54,107 bases of DNA, from contig JAEZDR010000182.1 of assembly GCA_023433265.1 (NCBI GenBank), forward strand, positions 1 through 54,107, written 5' to 3'. Of this stretch, positions 15,335 to 24,022 are shown in pieces; the stretch's first letter is position 1; every line of letters starts with the position of its first letter. Source of the stretch: Bacteroidota bacterium (GTDB taxonomy: Bacteria; Bacteroidota; Bacteroidia; Chitinophagales; Chitinophagaceae). The notes under the pieces were generated by a model. The model searched no databases. It saw only the letters and a list, made by a program, of their open reading frames with translations, and was not told the DNA's origin. The translations under genes were made by a program, and so were the position numbers.

Positions 15335-16150
15335 ATGGGTATCAGATCATTATTATTATCAGTTACTGTTGCCATTATTTTTATAGCCTGTACCACTAAT
15401 GCGATCACAGGCCGCAAGCAACTAAGCCTTGTGTCAGAAAGCCAGTTACAATCAATGGCACAAACGGAATACCGTCAATTTTTGTCGCAGAACCGTGTAG
15501 TTAGCGCTTCTTCCAGCAGGGATGCCGATATGGTGCGAAGAGTAGGAGCCCGTATAGCTTCTGCTATCACCAGTTATTATACCCAGCAGGGGCTAGGCAA
15601 TGAGGTGGCAGACTATCAATGGGAATATAACCTTGTGGATAGCAAGGAAGTAAATGCCTGGTGTATGCCTGGCGGCAAGATCGTAGTTTATACAGGTCTT
15701 TTGCCCATCACACAGAACGAAGCTGCCCTGGCGGTTGTGGTAGGCCATGAAGTGGCACATGCGATAGCACGCCATGGTAGTGAACGAATGAGTAACGGAC
15801 TGTTACAACAAATGGGAGGGATGGCTCTTTCTGTTGCTCTTTCCAACAAGCCTGCAGCTACCCAGAACCTTTTTATGCAGGCATATGGTGTAGGCAGCAA
15901 TGTTTTTGGAATGTTGCCTCACAGCAGAAACCAGGAATTAGAGGCGGACAAACTCGGTTTACGATATACAGCTTTAGCGGGGTATAACCCCCGGGAAGCC
16001 ATTCCACTTTGGCAGCGGATGCAACAAGCCGGAGGGGGAAACAAACCACCGGAATTCCTCAGTACCCACCCTGCAGAACAAAGCAGGATAAGGGCGCTTC
16101 AACAAATAATGGATGAAACCGTCAAGAATTACTACCGCCCCATGAAGTAA
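15335..16150 (+). CDS. M48 family metallopeptidase, lipoprotein
   Basis: 271 residues. The N-terminus MGIRSLLLSVTVAIIFIACTT ends in a lipobox with Cys19, so the protein is likely lipid-anchored facing the periplasm. The zinc motif HEVAH (138-142) lies in VVVGHEVAHAIARHGSERM and the third ligand in ELEADKLGLR (E203). STHPAEQSRIRALQ is typical of the BepA/LoiP-like M48C group, which carries out quality control of envelope proteins. It is monocistronic, with a terminator 45 bp after the stop. Confidence 0.92.
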   Translation: MGIRSLLLSVTVAIIFIACTTNAITGRKQLSLVSESQLQSMAQTEYRQFLSQNRVVSASSSRDADMVRRVGARIASAITSYYTQQGLGNEVADYQWEYNLVDSKEVNAWCMPGGKIVVYTGLLPITQNEAALAVVVGHEVAHAIARHGSERMSNGLLQQMGGMALSVALSNKPAATQNLFMQAYGVGSNVFGMLPHSRNQELEADKLGLRYTALAGYNPREAIPLWQRMQQAGGGNKPPEFLSTHPAEQSRIRALQQIMDETVKNYYRPMK

Positions 16151-16194
16151 TTAACATTACTGGTGGTTATTGTAAATCAACTTGTTATAAGTTC

Positions 16195-16227
16195 AAAGGG
16201 CTGTTTCTGGCAAAGAAATGGCCCTTT
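16195..16227 (+). terminator. Probable terminator after the M48 peptidase gene
   Basis: AAAGGGC pairs with GCCCTTT, and inside the loop TTTCT pairs with AGAAA, giving an interrupted long hairpin followed by a short T stretch (TTTTGC). Confidence 0.6.
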
Positions 16228-16254
16228 TGCTACCAGAAAATGCAGGTAAAGGGT

Positions 16255-16262
16255 TAGCTTTG
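16255..16262 (+). promoter_or_regulatory. -7 box (TAGCTTTG) for the DUF3052/YdeI gene
   Basis: Exact match to TAnnTTTG, 34 bp before the ATG at 16297. TTTG at 16226-16229 is a possible but rather distant -33 element (25 nt). Confidence 0.4.
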
Positions 16263-16296
16263 CCACCTCTTCCGTTCACCTTAATGAAATTTAAGG

Positions 16297-16971
16297 ATGT
16301 CTACACAACAAAGCATGTTTGAAAAATTGCAATTAAAAGATGAAAAGAACCTCCTGATACAAGGGCTTCCTTCATCGATCGAGAAACAGTTTGCTAAGCT
16401 ATCCTATTCAAAAAGCGTAACACCATTATTGAAGTCAAAGAAAATAGATTTTGCTTTAATATTTGCTGTTAATCAGACCCAATTGTGCAACATCTTAAAA
16501 GATGTGTTCACGGCACTGCACAACAATAGCAAGTTATGGATAGCATTTCCAAAAGTTACCAGCAAGATTGCCAGCGACCTGAACAGGGATAATGCATGGC
16601 AGGTTTTAACTGACAACGGCTTTGAAACCGTTAGGCAGGTAGCCCTAGACCATGTATGGATGGCGAACAGATTTACACTTACAGAACAACTACCCAACCA
16701 GGAACGTTCGTTTGCAAACATGCAGGCGAGCCTTAGTACCCATATGGGTGCTGAGTTTGAGAAGAAGCTTTTGGTTCCCCCGGTTGAACTGGAAAGGTTG
16801 TTTATCAAGCACAACAAAGCCAAAGAGTTTTTCTCAACTTTGTCTTTTGTTCACCAGAAAGAGTATGTTACCTGGATTCAGGGTGCCAAAAGAGCTGATA
16901 CCAAGCAACGGCGCATAGAAGCAACGCTGGAAAAACTATTAGCCGGTAAGCGCCACCCTGCAGAAAAATAA
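16297..16971 (+). CDS. DUF3052-like plus YdeI/OmpD-associated (bacteriocin-protection) fusion protein
   Basis: 224 residues with two parts. Residues 15-125 resemble DUF3052 (KLWIAFPKVTSKIASDLNRD, then VRQVALDHVWMANRF at its end). Residues 155-220 match the YdeI/OmpD-associated domain (FIKHNKAKEFFSTLSFVHQK, YVTWIQGAKRADTKQRRIEA), linked in the literature to bacteriocin protection, although the biochemical activity is unknown. No signal peptide, so cytoplasmic. It has its own -7 box and a terminator directly after. The function of the combined protein is open. Confidence 0.78.
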   Translation: MSTQQSMFEKLQLKDEKNLLIQGLPSSIEKQFAKLSYSKSVTPLLKSKKIDFALIFAVNQTQLCNILKDVFTALHNNSKLWIAFPKVTSKIASDLNRDNAWQVLTDNGFETVRQVALDHVWMANRFTLTEQLPNQERSFANMQASLSTHMGAEFEKKLLVPPVELERLFIKHNKAKEFFSTLSFVHQKEYVTWIQGAKRADTKQRRIEATLEKLLAGKRHPAEK

Positions 16972-16992
16972 ATCATAAACTTATCGTTTAAG

Positions 16993-17018
16993 AAAGCGTC
17001 TGTGTAAACAGATGCTTT
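16993..17018 (+). terminator. Intrinsic terminator after the DUF3052/YdeI gene
   Basis: AAAGCGTCTGT pairs with ACAGATGCTTT (one G-T pair) around a GTAA loop, followed by TTTATTG. The hairpin contains the ATG at 17012, which argues against that codon being the start of the next gene. Confidence 0.85.
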
Positions 17019-17038
17019 TTTATTGTTACTTAGTACCT

Positions 17039-17794
17039 ATGAAAAGTGTGATGCTCGGTTTATTTGTTATGTCTTTTGGTTGTGTTGGTTTGTGCCAGGA
17101 TTATAACACGCTACTCAAAGAGGCACAGAACTGGGAAAGGCAGGTGGATGAAGTAAAAGCGCTCTCCAGCTACAAAAAGCTGGCAGCCACTTACCCAAAT
17201 GATATGACAGCCAATGTGAAAAGCGCGCAACTGCTGTTAGCTGGGGGTGCCCGCATACCAGATAAGAAACAACGGGCTGCCTCCTATGCACTGGCGAAGC
17301 CCTATGTTGAGGCGGGATGGCTTATTGACTCCAACCACGCCGAGGTAAATTATACGATGGCACTCTATGCAGGCGCGATGGCTGAGGTAGAAACAGAGAA
17401 GAAAAAAGTAGCTGAATGGGTAAGAATTAACTATCTGTATGCTTCGCGCGCGCTGGCAATAAATACTAACCACGGTAAGGCGAATTATATCATGGGCAAG
17501 TGGCATTACCAGGTGTCAGACATGTCGTGGGTTGCAAAATCGGCTATGAAAGCTTTTATGGGAGGGTTGCCGGCTGCATCGCTAGACTCTGCAGTTTATC
17601 ATATGGAAAAATGCAAGGCATTGGAACCTTACTATGCGCAAAACTTCTATACCCTTGCCACACTGTACAAACAGAACAACCGGCCGGCAGAGGCACTTGC
17701 AGTGCTTAATATGCTGGTAAAACTTCCTCTAAGAACAGCCGATGATGCCCGTCTAAAAGAAGAAGGTAAGGCCATGTTGCAGGAAATGAAGTAG
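17039..17794 (+). CDS. Exported helical-repeat (TPR-like) protein
   Basis: 251 residues from this ATG. MKSVMLGLFVMSFGCVGLCQ is a signal peptide. The mature protein is helical, with TPR-like stretches (WERQVDEVKALSSYKKLAAT, ALAINTNHGKANYIMGKWHY, PYYAQNFYTLATLYKQNNRP). Probably periplasmic; the partner is unknown. An ATG at 17012 would add nine residues, but it lies inside the preceding terminator and ahead of an otherwise good signal peptide, so I reject it. The gene converges with the DUF2905 gene. Confidence 0.8.
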   Translation: MKSVMLGLFVMSFGCVGLCQDYNTLLKEAQNWERQVDEVKALSSYKKLAATYPNDMTANVKSAQLLLAGGARIPDKKQRAASYALAKPYVEAGWLIDSNHAEVNYTMALYAGAMAEVETEKKKVAEWVRINYLYASRALAINTNHGKANYIMGKWHYQVSDMSWVAKSAMKAFMGGLPAASLDSAVYHMEKCKALEPYYAQNFYTLATLYKQNNRPAEALAVLNMLVKLPLRTADDARLKEEGKAMLQEMK

Positions 17795-17806
17795 GAGGTT
17801 GCCTTG

Positions 17807-18031
17807 TTAGAAGAGCTTTCTGATAATATTGATAATTACTGTAAGGACAATACTTACCAATATCATTGTAACAATTGGAAAGTAAAAACGAGTGGCTCCA
17901 TGCTGCACCCGAATATCTCCGGGAAGGCGGCCAAACCAGTTTAGTTTATCACCCAGGAAATAGACGGCAACTCCCAGTAAGATAAGGAAGATTCCCGCTA
18001 CAATAAGATATTTGGCTGCGGTGCTATTCAT
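17807..18031 (-). CDS. DUF2905 family small membrane protein
   Basis: 74 residues with two hydrophobic helices (YLIVAGIFLILLGVAVYFLG and FPIVTMILVSIVLTVIINII) joined by the conserved loop NWFGRLPGDIRVQHGATRFY, which defines DUF2905. Inner-membrane protein of unknown function. The start at 18031 is the first ATG; a TTG one codon earlier is less likely. It overlaps the acetyltransferase gene by 8 bp (ATGAATAG), indicating coupling. Confidence 0.9.
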   Translation of the reverse strand: MNSTAAKYLIVAGIFLILLGVAVYFLGDKLNWFGRLPGDIRVQHGATRFYFPIVTMILVSIVLTVIINIIRKLF

Positions 18032-18500
18032 CAATCGCGGCCATTAAAGGTAAACTTGAGGCCTTTAGCAGCATCTCGATATGCTCAATGCCATCTTCAT
18101 CGTAAACTTCACTGCATTGTTTGAATCCAAAGCTGCCATAGAAGTCGTGTAGGTATAGCTGTGCGCCGATTTTGATATCTACCCGGCCATACAATCCATA
18201 AAGGCGCTCGATGGATTGGTTCATCAATATTCTACCCATACCTTTTCTACGTACGAGCAAACTAGTAACAACCCTGCCTATTGATGGTTCAGGATATGAA
18301 ATGCCGGGAGGAACTAACCGGGAGTAAGCTACGAGCACATTTTCTTTATAAATAAGCAGATGGAAACAATTGCCATCCTTACCGTCAGCATCCTGGAAAA
18401 CACAGTTCTGCTCTACTACAAAAACCTCGTTGCGTAGACGGACTGCTTCATAAAGTTCGCGTGGAGTGAGAAGATCAAACGGTTTAAAGACAAGCTGCAT
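18024..18500 (-). CDS. GNAT family N-acetyltransferase, ElaA-like
   Basis: 158 residues. The ElaA subfamily pattern is seen in LRNEVFVVEQNCVFQDADGK near the N-terminus and SIGRVVTSLLVRRKGMGRIL, which contains the acetyl-CoA pyrophosphate loop (RRKGMG). YLHDFYGSFGFKQCSEVYDEDGIEH closes the fold. It should transfer an acetyl group from acetyl-CoA to a small amine; the substrate is unknown. I chose the ATG at 18500 over a TTG at 18506. Confidence 0.88.
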   Translation of the reverse strand: MQLVFKPFDLLTPRELYEAVRLRNEVFVVEQNCVFQDADGKDGNCFHLLIYKENVLVAYSRLVPPGISYPEPSIGRVVTSLLVRRKGMGRILMNQSIERLYGLYGRVDIKIGAQLYLHDFYGSFGFKQCSEVYDEDGIEHIEMLLKASSLPLMAAIDE

Positions 18501-18537
18501 TGCCAATCAACATTTTCTATTGGGGCAAGGTACTGTA

Positions 18538-19380
18538 TCAGGGATTATGTTTTTTAATAAAAGCAATAATCTTTTGATAGGTATCCTGCAGGTTCGGGCC
18601 ATACCAACTATGCCCTTCATTAGGATAAACATAGTATTCAGTGGCCACATTCACCGCCTGCAGACGAGCAGAAAGGCTATCACTTTGCTTTATGGGAACA
18701 ACCATGTCCTTACCCCCATGGAATATCAACGTAGGGGGAACTGATGCGCTTACCTGGTATAACGGGCTAGCATTTTCGTAGACCGCTGGGTTTGCAGTAG
18801 GCGGGCCGCCCATAAAGCTGTTAAAGAGAAAAGCATAGTTGGCGTCGTATTCATAGATGCCTTTCATATCAGTGGGACCAAACAGGTCAACAACGGCCTT
18901 TATACCGGGCGGCGTGCCAAACTTATAAGCTTTAAGCAAGGCAAGATGCGCACCAGCACTCGCACCTCCAATAACTACTTTGCTAGGGTTAAACTTATAT
19001 TCGCCAGACTTGCTGATAATAAAGGAATAGGCAGCATTGATGTCATCAATTTGTGCAGGCCATTTGTTATCGCCTGAAAGATTAGCCAGACGATAGTTCA
19101 GGTTGAAGAAAGCATAATCCGGTAGCTGCGAAGCAAGGACTCTTATTGTGGAGTCAAAGTCCGTTTTATCACCTGAAATCCAAGCTCCACCATGAATCAG
19201 GATGAGGGCCTTTGTGGTCTGTTCATTTCTGTTTGCCGGCAAGTGAGCATCAAACTTCTGAGATATGTGGTTGCCGAACGCTACGTCTTTCATAACTATT
19301 ATGCCTTCGCTTGTTTCATCCTTTTTACAACTAAGGTTAATTAACATAACAGCAACAGAAAGAATAAAGAGTGGTTTCAT
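18538..19380 (-). CDS. Alpha/beta hydrolase (carboxylesterase-like) lipoprotein
   Basis: 280 residues. MKPLFILSVAVMLINLSCKK ends in a lipobox Cys, so it is likely lipid-anchored. The oxyanion-hole motif is LIHGGAWISGDK, the nucleophile elbow GGASAGAHLALL (GxSxG), the acid is in FHGGKDMVVPI and the His in NEGHSWYGP. This is the hormone-sensitive-lipase/BD-FAE-like esterase group, which removes acyl groups from small esters or sugars. It is 24 bp downstream of the M28 peptidase gene on the same strand. Confidence 0.87.
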   Translation of the reverse strand: MKPLFILSVAVMLINLSCKKDETSEGIIVMKDVAFGNHISQKFDAHLPANRNEQTTKALILIHGGAWISGDKTDFDSTIRVLASQLPDYAFFNLNYRLANLSGDNKWPAQIDDINAAYSFIISKSGEYKFNPSKVVIGGASAGAHLALLKAYKFGTPPGIKAVVDLFGPTDMKGIYEYDANYAFLFNSFMGGPPTANPAVYENASPLYQVSASVPPTLIFHGGKDMVVPIKQSDSLSARLQAVNVATEYYVYPNEGHSWYGPNLQDTYQKIIAFIKKHNP

Positions 19381-19404
19381 GGTATTATTGAAGTTGTATT
19401 CCCA

Positions 19405-20751
19405 TTATCGCTGTACCGTTGGAACCACAGGAAGGCTTTCGTTGCCCTCTGCGGAAACACTTTGCACGGCGAAGAAATAATTATTTTTTGAAAGGGGAAG
19501 GTTCATTTCTGAGTTTGTGGTATAAATCTTTCGTTGCCAAATTGGGCTGCTGGTTTCTCTTGCCAACACGTAGTAGCCGGAGACTCTTGTCCCAGCGGGC
19601 TGTTGCCACGAGAGCTTTGTATTGTTGCCCAGCTTTTTCACCTCCATCTTTACTTTGGCAGGTTTAGCTGGGGCTTTAGCCAGGTTGGCAAGTGTGGCAA
19701 GATTGACGGCGGTGTTTTTACGCAGGTATTCAAAGTCCATAAACTTCAGCAGGTCCCCGTATTCGACGCCGTTTTCAATTTTGACATCCTGGTGTTGATA
19801 CCGGTAGTTTTCATTCATTTCGCAGAGGCGCACAGCAGTAAAACCTCTTTGTACAAAGGCCGTGTGATCTCCGCCTCTCAGAAATCTGTCGTTCCTGTAG
19901 ATAAGGACAACATTGATGTTTTCTACATAACGTTCGCCGGTTTCCTTTAGATATCTTGCAAGTTGCCTGCTATTGCCATCGTTTTCTAAACCTAACGCTC
20001 TTATTGTTGCCGCCTCCTTTTCTGTTTCAAACGCGGGCAGGCCCTCGCTAAAAACACGTACCCTGGTATTTTCAATAATGCCCGTCTCGCTAGTGTTGTT
20101 GTTGCCTATCATATCGTTATTAAGGACGGCCTCAATCGAAATCGCTTGCTTCTTCATCTTCTCAGCCATGAAGTGGGCACCGAGCAGTCCTTGTTCTTCA
20201 CCACTGAAGGCAACAAAATAGATACTTGCCGGGAAGGACGAATTGCCGAGAATTCTTGCGCATTCAAGTGTTGCTGCCACGCCACTGGCATCATCGTTCG
20301 CCCCTGGAGCATCACCTGCTCTATCCATCACATTGCCCCGCATATTGTCCAGATGCCCGCCGATGAGAAATATTCTTTTGTCGGCCGTATCCGCACCAGG
20401 AAGGATAGCTAACACATTGCCAAGCAAGGTGGGTACATCTACTCTGTGCTTGTCGGGCTGCAACGTGGTAGTATCTATATAAGTGATCAATTTTCGCTTG
20501 TTGCCTACATTGAAGCTATTGAATTTATTTAGAACCCAGTTGCGGGCGGCGCCAATACCCCGCTGCGGGTTGTCCTGTTCGCTCAAGGTGTTGCGCGTTC
20601 CAAAGCTAACCATAGCTTCAACGTAGCTTTTTAACGAATCGGCAGATATTTCTGCAACCATTCTTTCTATTGAAGGATCTTTTTTAACTATCGACTGTGC
20701 GTCGGCTATATTATTAATGAAGACAATGGATAGTAACAATAAACGTTTCAT
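19405..20751 (-). CDS. M28 family zinc peptidase with C-terminal fibronectin III-like domain
   Basis: 448 residues from the ATG at 20751 (MKRLLLLSIVFINNIADAQS, a signal peptide). The two-zinc aminopeptidase ligands are all visible: His in IGGHLDNMRG, bridging Asp in GANDDASGVAATLE, catalytic Glu pair in FVAFSGEEQGLLGA, Asp in LNNDMIGNN, and His in RGGDHTAFVQRG. Residues about 355-448 (NTKLSWQQPAGTRVSGYYVL...) resemble an FnIII-like domain. It is secreted or periplasmic and releases N-terminal residues from peptides. The in-frame codon at 20784 would add eleven residues ahead of the signal peptide and is less likely. Confidence 0.92.
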   Translation of the reverse strand: MKRLLLLSIVFINNIADAQSIVKKDPSIERMVAEISADSLKSYVEAMVSFGTRNTLSEQDNPQRGIGAARNWVLNKFNSFNVGNKRKLITYIDTTTLQPDKHRVDVPTLLGNVLAILPGADTADKRIFLIGGHLDNMRGNVMDRAGDAPGANDDASGVAATLECARILGNSSFPASIYFVAFSGEEQGLLGAHFMAEKMKKQAISIEAVLNNDMIGNNNTSETGIIENTRVRVFSEGLPAFETEKEAATIRALGLENDGNSRQLARYLKETGERYVENINVVLIYRNDRFLRGGDHTAFVQRGFTAVRLCEMNENYRYQHQDVKIENGVEYGDLLKFMDFEYLRKNTAVNLATLANLAKAPAKPAKVKMEVKKLGNNTKLSWQQPAGTRVSGYYVLARETSSPIWQRKIYTTNSEMNLPLSKNNYFFAVQSVSAEGNESLPVVPTVQR

Positions 20752-20802
20752 TTGAATGGTTTGGGATTTTAAAGTTAGTAACACAATGGTTAGGTTGTAT
20801 TA

Positions 20803-23301
20803 CTAAAGCCCTTTGGACAGTTGTTGTTGAATTTTTTTGATCCTGTCTTGCAGTTTTTCGCTGGTAAGATGCTCTCGCATACTATCTACCTTGATCGGAA
20901 AACAAAAAGGTGTAAGTCGCGGGGGATAGGTTATGGTGATATTGCTGTTTTGTATTCTTTCCAGCGCTTGTCTTAGCCTTACTTCTTCCATTTGCTGGGT
21001 AAAAACCTCCTGGTATGCCTGCCTTACCAAAATGTTATTATTGTCATATTCGCTTAATACTTTGAAAAGAAGAGACGCTGAGTTTTGCAGGTGCCTTGCT
21101 TTTTTATGTTCGCCTGGATAACCCTGAAATATTAATCCGCCTATCACAGCAATGTCCCTGAACTTTCTTTTAGCCATTTCTACGCTATTCACGCTTTTCT
21201 GGATGTCTTCCAGCAGGGCTTCAGGGCTGAACAATTGGTAAACGTTATTCTCCTCTAAAGGAATGGGAATATCGGCAAGTAATTCAAATCCATAGTCATT
21301 CATTGCAATTGAAAAAGAGATGGCGGTACGCCTGCTTAACCTATAAGCTAATAGTGCAGCCATCGCTTCATGTACCAGCCTTCCTTCAAACGGGTAAACG
21401 AACAAATGATAACCGTCTTTTGTGTAAATGAGTTCAACTAACAGCTCATTCACTTTAGGAACATGGGAAAGCTGTTCCTGCAATAACAACAGCGGTTGGA
21501 GTACCCCTTTTTCAATTTCTTCCTCCTGCACATTAAATGCTTCATCCAGCGTGACACGGAGCATATGGCCAAGGCTGCTGGAAAGCGGTATGCGGCCTCC
21601 CATCCAACTTGGAATGTTACTTTTAGTGGAGCTGGATTTTCTCGCTATAACTTCCATATCCTTTATAGCTACCAACTCTAATGTTCTACCGGCAATTGTA
21701 AAGATATCACCAGGGCTTAGCCTGCTTGCAAAGGATTCTTCTACCATGCCTATAAAACCACCACTCAGCATCTTAACCTTGAGCATAGCATCGCTAACAA
21801 TTGTGCCTATGTGCATGCGATGGCGCATAGCTATTCTCCGGTTGACTATTTTATAAATACCATCTTCGATTACTATTTTTTTATACTCGTCATAGCTTTG
21901 TAAAGCATTGCCTCCACTACTAATGTGGTACAGTACTTCCTGCCACTCGTGGTCATTTATATCTCGGAAACAATAGGTTTCCCTTATTTCTTTATAAATG
22001 TCGCCAGGCCTAAATCCATCGCCAACTGCCAAGGTACAGAGATATTGAGCGAGAACATCAAAACATAAGGTAAGTGGGTCCCTGCTCTCAATCAGGCCAC
22101 TGTCGATAGCTTTTTTTATTGCCGCTATTTCCACGAGTTCAAGTGAATGCGTAGGAAGAAAGAATACTTTGGAAGTTTCGCCCGGTTGGTGACCGCTTCT
22201 GCCCGCACGTTGTAAGAACCTGGCGACCCCTTTTGGCGAACCAACTTGTATTACAGTATCTACCGGCCTGAAATCTACTCCCAGGTCAAGGCTGGCTGTA
22301 CATACTACAGCCTTAAGCCTAGCTTCATGCAGAGCCTCTTCCACCCAAACCCGAAGTTCCTGGTCTATGCTGCCATGGTGAAGTGCTAATGCGCCTGCCA
22401 ATTCGGGAGCAATGGAAAGTAGCCGCTGGTACCACATTTCGCTCATTCCCCTTGTATTGATAAAAATGAGCGTTGTGCGACTTTGTTCAATAATTGGTAA
22501 TACTTTTTCAGCCAGTTTTATTCCCAGGTGTCCCGCCCAGGGATACTTCTCAATTTCATCCGGAATAATAGATTCAATTGCTATTTTTTTGTCTAGCCTT
22601 GCTGTAATAAGACAATGTTTTTTGGTTCCTACTATCGCACCCGGGGCTAATAAAACTTCGAGTGCCTGATCCAGGTTTCCAATGGTGGCACTGATACCCC
22701 AAATCAAAAGTCCTGTATTCATCGCTCCCAGCCTGCTCGTGCGTGCATTGATTGCTGCTAACCTGGACAACGCCAGTTCTACCTGTACTCCACGTTTACT
22801 CCCAATCAACTCATGCCATTCATCTACCGCCACTATTTTAAGTGAGCCAAAGATATCCTCGTGGTGTTTCTGGCTTAGCAGCAGATGTAAGCTTTCTGGT
22901 GTAATGATAAGAATCTCTGGTACATGCCTTTTTTGTTTTTGCCGTTCGCTTAAAGTTGTGTCCCCATTCCGGACACCCACCTTCCATTGCAGTTCTAATT
23001 TGCTCACTACTTCTTCCATAGCCCTGGACAGGTCTTTTGCAAGTGCTCGTAACGGAGTTACCCATAAAAGTTGCAAGCCGTTGTTTTTGCTGGTTGAGTA
23101 ATCGGCGCCTTTTTGGTTGATAAATGTTATGATACTTCCTAAGAAAATGGAGTAGGTTTTGCCGAAACCGGTGGGGGCGTTCACGATACCGCTATAGCCT
23201 TTAATGATCTGGCTCCAGGTTTCTTCCTGGAAATCAAAAGGCTTGAGGCCTTCACTTGCCAGCCATTTAATTACTGTTTGATAGCCTTTGGATTTCTTCA
23301 C
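20803..23301 (-). CDS. Ligase-associated DEXH-box helicase (Lhr-core family)
   Basis: 832 residues starting at GTG. Superfamily 2 motifs are NAPTGFGKT (42-49, Walker A), TPLRALAKDL (Ia), TPESLHLLL (Ib), VDEWHE (II), GISATIGN (III), FINTRGMSEMWYQ (IV), ASLDLGVDFRPV (V) and FLQRAGRSGHQPG (VI). The long C-terminal region matches the Lhr-core of the ligase-associated DNA-damage-response helicases. In other genomes these sit with an ATP-dependent DNA ligase, a metallo-beta-lactamase-type exonuclease and a PdeM-like phosphoesterase. None of these is adjacent here. Probably a DNA repair helicase. Confidence 0.92.
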   Translation of the reverse strand: MKKSKGYQTVIKWLASEGLKPFDFQEETWSQIIKGYSGIVNAPTGFGKTYSIFLGSIITFINQKGADYSTSKNNGLQLLWVTPLRALAKDLSRAMEEVVSKLELQWKVGVRNGDTTLSERQKQKRHVPEILIITPESLHLLLSQKHHEDIFGSLKIVAVDEWHELIGSKRGVQVELALSRLAAINARTSRLGAMNTGLLIWGISATIGNLDQALEVLLAPGAIVGTKKHCLITARLDKKIAIESIIPDEIEKYPWAGHLGIKLAEKVLPIIEQSRTTLIFINTRGMSEMWYQRLLSIAPELAGALALHHGSIDQELRVWVEEALHEARLKAVVCTASLDLGVDFRPVDTVIQVGSPKGVARFLQRAGRSGHQPGETSKVFFLPTHSLELVEIAAIKKAIDSGLIESRDPLTLCFDVLAQYLCTLAVGDGFRPGDIYKEIRETYCFRDINDHEWQEVLYHISSGGNALQSYDEYKKIVIEDGIYKIVNRRIAMRHRMHIGTIVSDAMLKVKMLSGGFIGMVEESFASRLSPGDIFTIAGRTLELVAIKDMEVIARKSSSTKSNIPSWMGGRIPLSSSLGHMLRVTLDEAFNVQEEEIEKGVLQPLLLLQEQLSHVPKVNELLVELIYTKDGYHLFVYPFEGRLVHEAMAALLAYRLSRRTAISFSIAMNDYGFELLADIPIPLEENNVYQLFSPEALLEDIQKSVNSVEMAKRKFRDIAVIGGLIFQGYPGEHKKARHLQNSASLLFKVLSEYDNNNILVRQAYQEVFTQQMEEVRLRQALERIQNSNITITYPPRLTPFCFPIKVDSMREHLTSEKLQDRIKKIQQQLSKGL

Positions 23302-23350
23302 CTTACCCGGCCAAGATAGGAAGTAGTGGTTTATATAATTTATTAGTTGC

Positions 23351-23358
23351 TAAATTTG
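23351..23358 (+). promoter_or_regulatory. -7 box (TAAATTTG) upstream of the small lipoprotein gene
   Basis: Exact match to TAnnTTTG, 31 bp before the ATG at 23389. No convincing -33 TTG at the usual distance. Confidence 0.4.
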
Positions 23359-23388
23359 TAAAACTACCAATCCTAAATGCCTGACTCT

Positions 23389-23847
23389 ATGAAACTTATA
23401 AATTTTTTATTAGTACTGACAGCGTTGCTTACCGGGGTCTGCTCATGCACGAATAGTGAACGGCCTGTTGCAAGAAAGAAATTGACATCATTGTTCCCGG
23501 TACCTGAAGTGATGAATAATACGCTTGCAAATAATATTGATTTATTGGGCGAGCCCAACAGTCAAAATATAGATGAGGACCAAGACAGTGCTATCATCCA
23601 TATTTATGAAATGGATCGGTTCCAGATGATCATAACTTATAATGCAAGAAAAAAAACGGTAAATGAAGTTTTCCTTACCACGCGGGATGAAATGTTTCCC
23701 GAATCAGTAGGCGACTACTACCGTATAGGGTCATTAAACCCAACAGATTCCAGTTACAGGCTTATTGCCCACCGCTCAATGAATGACCTGGCCTTGTTTA
23801 ACGGGTTAACAATTGTAAAAGCAGATTCTTTAGCAGCGGATCCTTAG
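23389..23847 (+). CDS. Hypothetical lipoprotein
   Basis: 152 residues. MKLINFLLVLTALLTGVCSCTN has a lipobox Cys at the end of a hydrophobic signal, so it is likely lipid-anchored. The mature part (DLLGEPNSQNIDEDQDSAII, MDRFQMIITYNARKKTVNEV) has mixed beta content, with LLGEPNSQ recalling the outer-membrane SmpA/BamE-like or DUF-type small lipoproteins, but I cannot assign it. An ATG at 23377 would add MPDS. It is 175 bp upstream of the receiver/exopolysaccharide operon on the same strand. Confidence 0.72.
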   Translation: MKLINFLLVLTALLTGVCSCTNSERPVARKKLTSLFPVPEVMNNTLANNIDLLGEPNSQNIDEDQDSAIIHIYEMDRFQMIITYNARKKTVNEVFLTTRDEMFPESVGDYYRIGSLNPTDSSYRLIAHRSMNDLALFNGLTIVKADSLAADP

Positions 23848-23893
23848 GGTAATTAATTCTTTTTAAGGTTTAGCACATAGTCTTGCTTTTCAA

Positions 23894-23901
23894 TATATTT
23901 G
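23894..23901 (+). promoter_or_regulatory. Candidate -7 box (TATATTTG) for the exopolysaccharide operon
   Basis: Exact match to TAnnTTTG, 121 bp before the receiver gene start. It would give a leader of about 115 nt. The -33 region has only TTTA-like sequence. This is the only strict match between the lipoprotein stop and 24023. Confidence 0.42.
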
Positions 23902-24022
23902 TAACAAGTAAGGACCAGTTCCTCTGCTGTACCCTAGTCTATTCAGTTACGGTAACAGGTCTTTGCCGTGTTTTGCCAGTAGTAGGCAACGCATACCCTA
24001 AACAATAAAACCTGATCATTTA

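Noticed and set aside
17012..17038. Earlier ATG for the helical-repeat protein
   Set aside because: It lies inside the terminator hairpin of the preceding gene and precedes a good signal peptide start at 17039.
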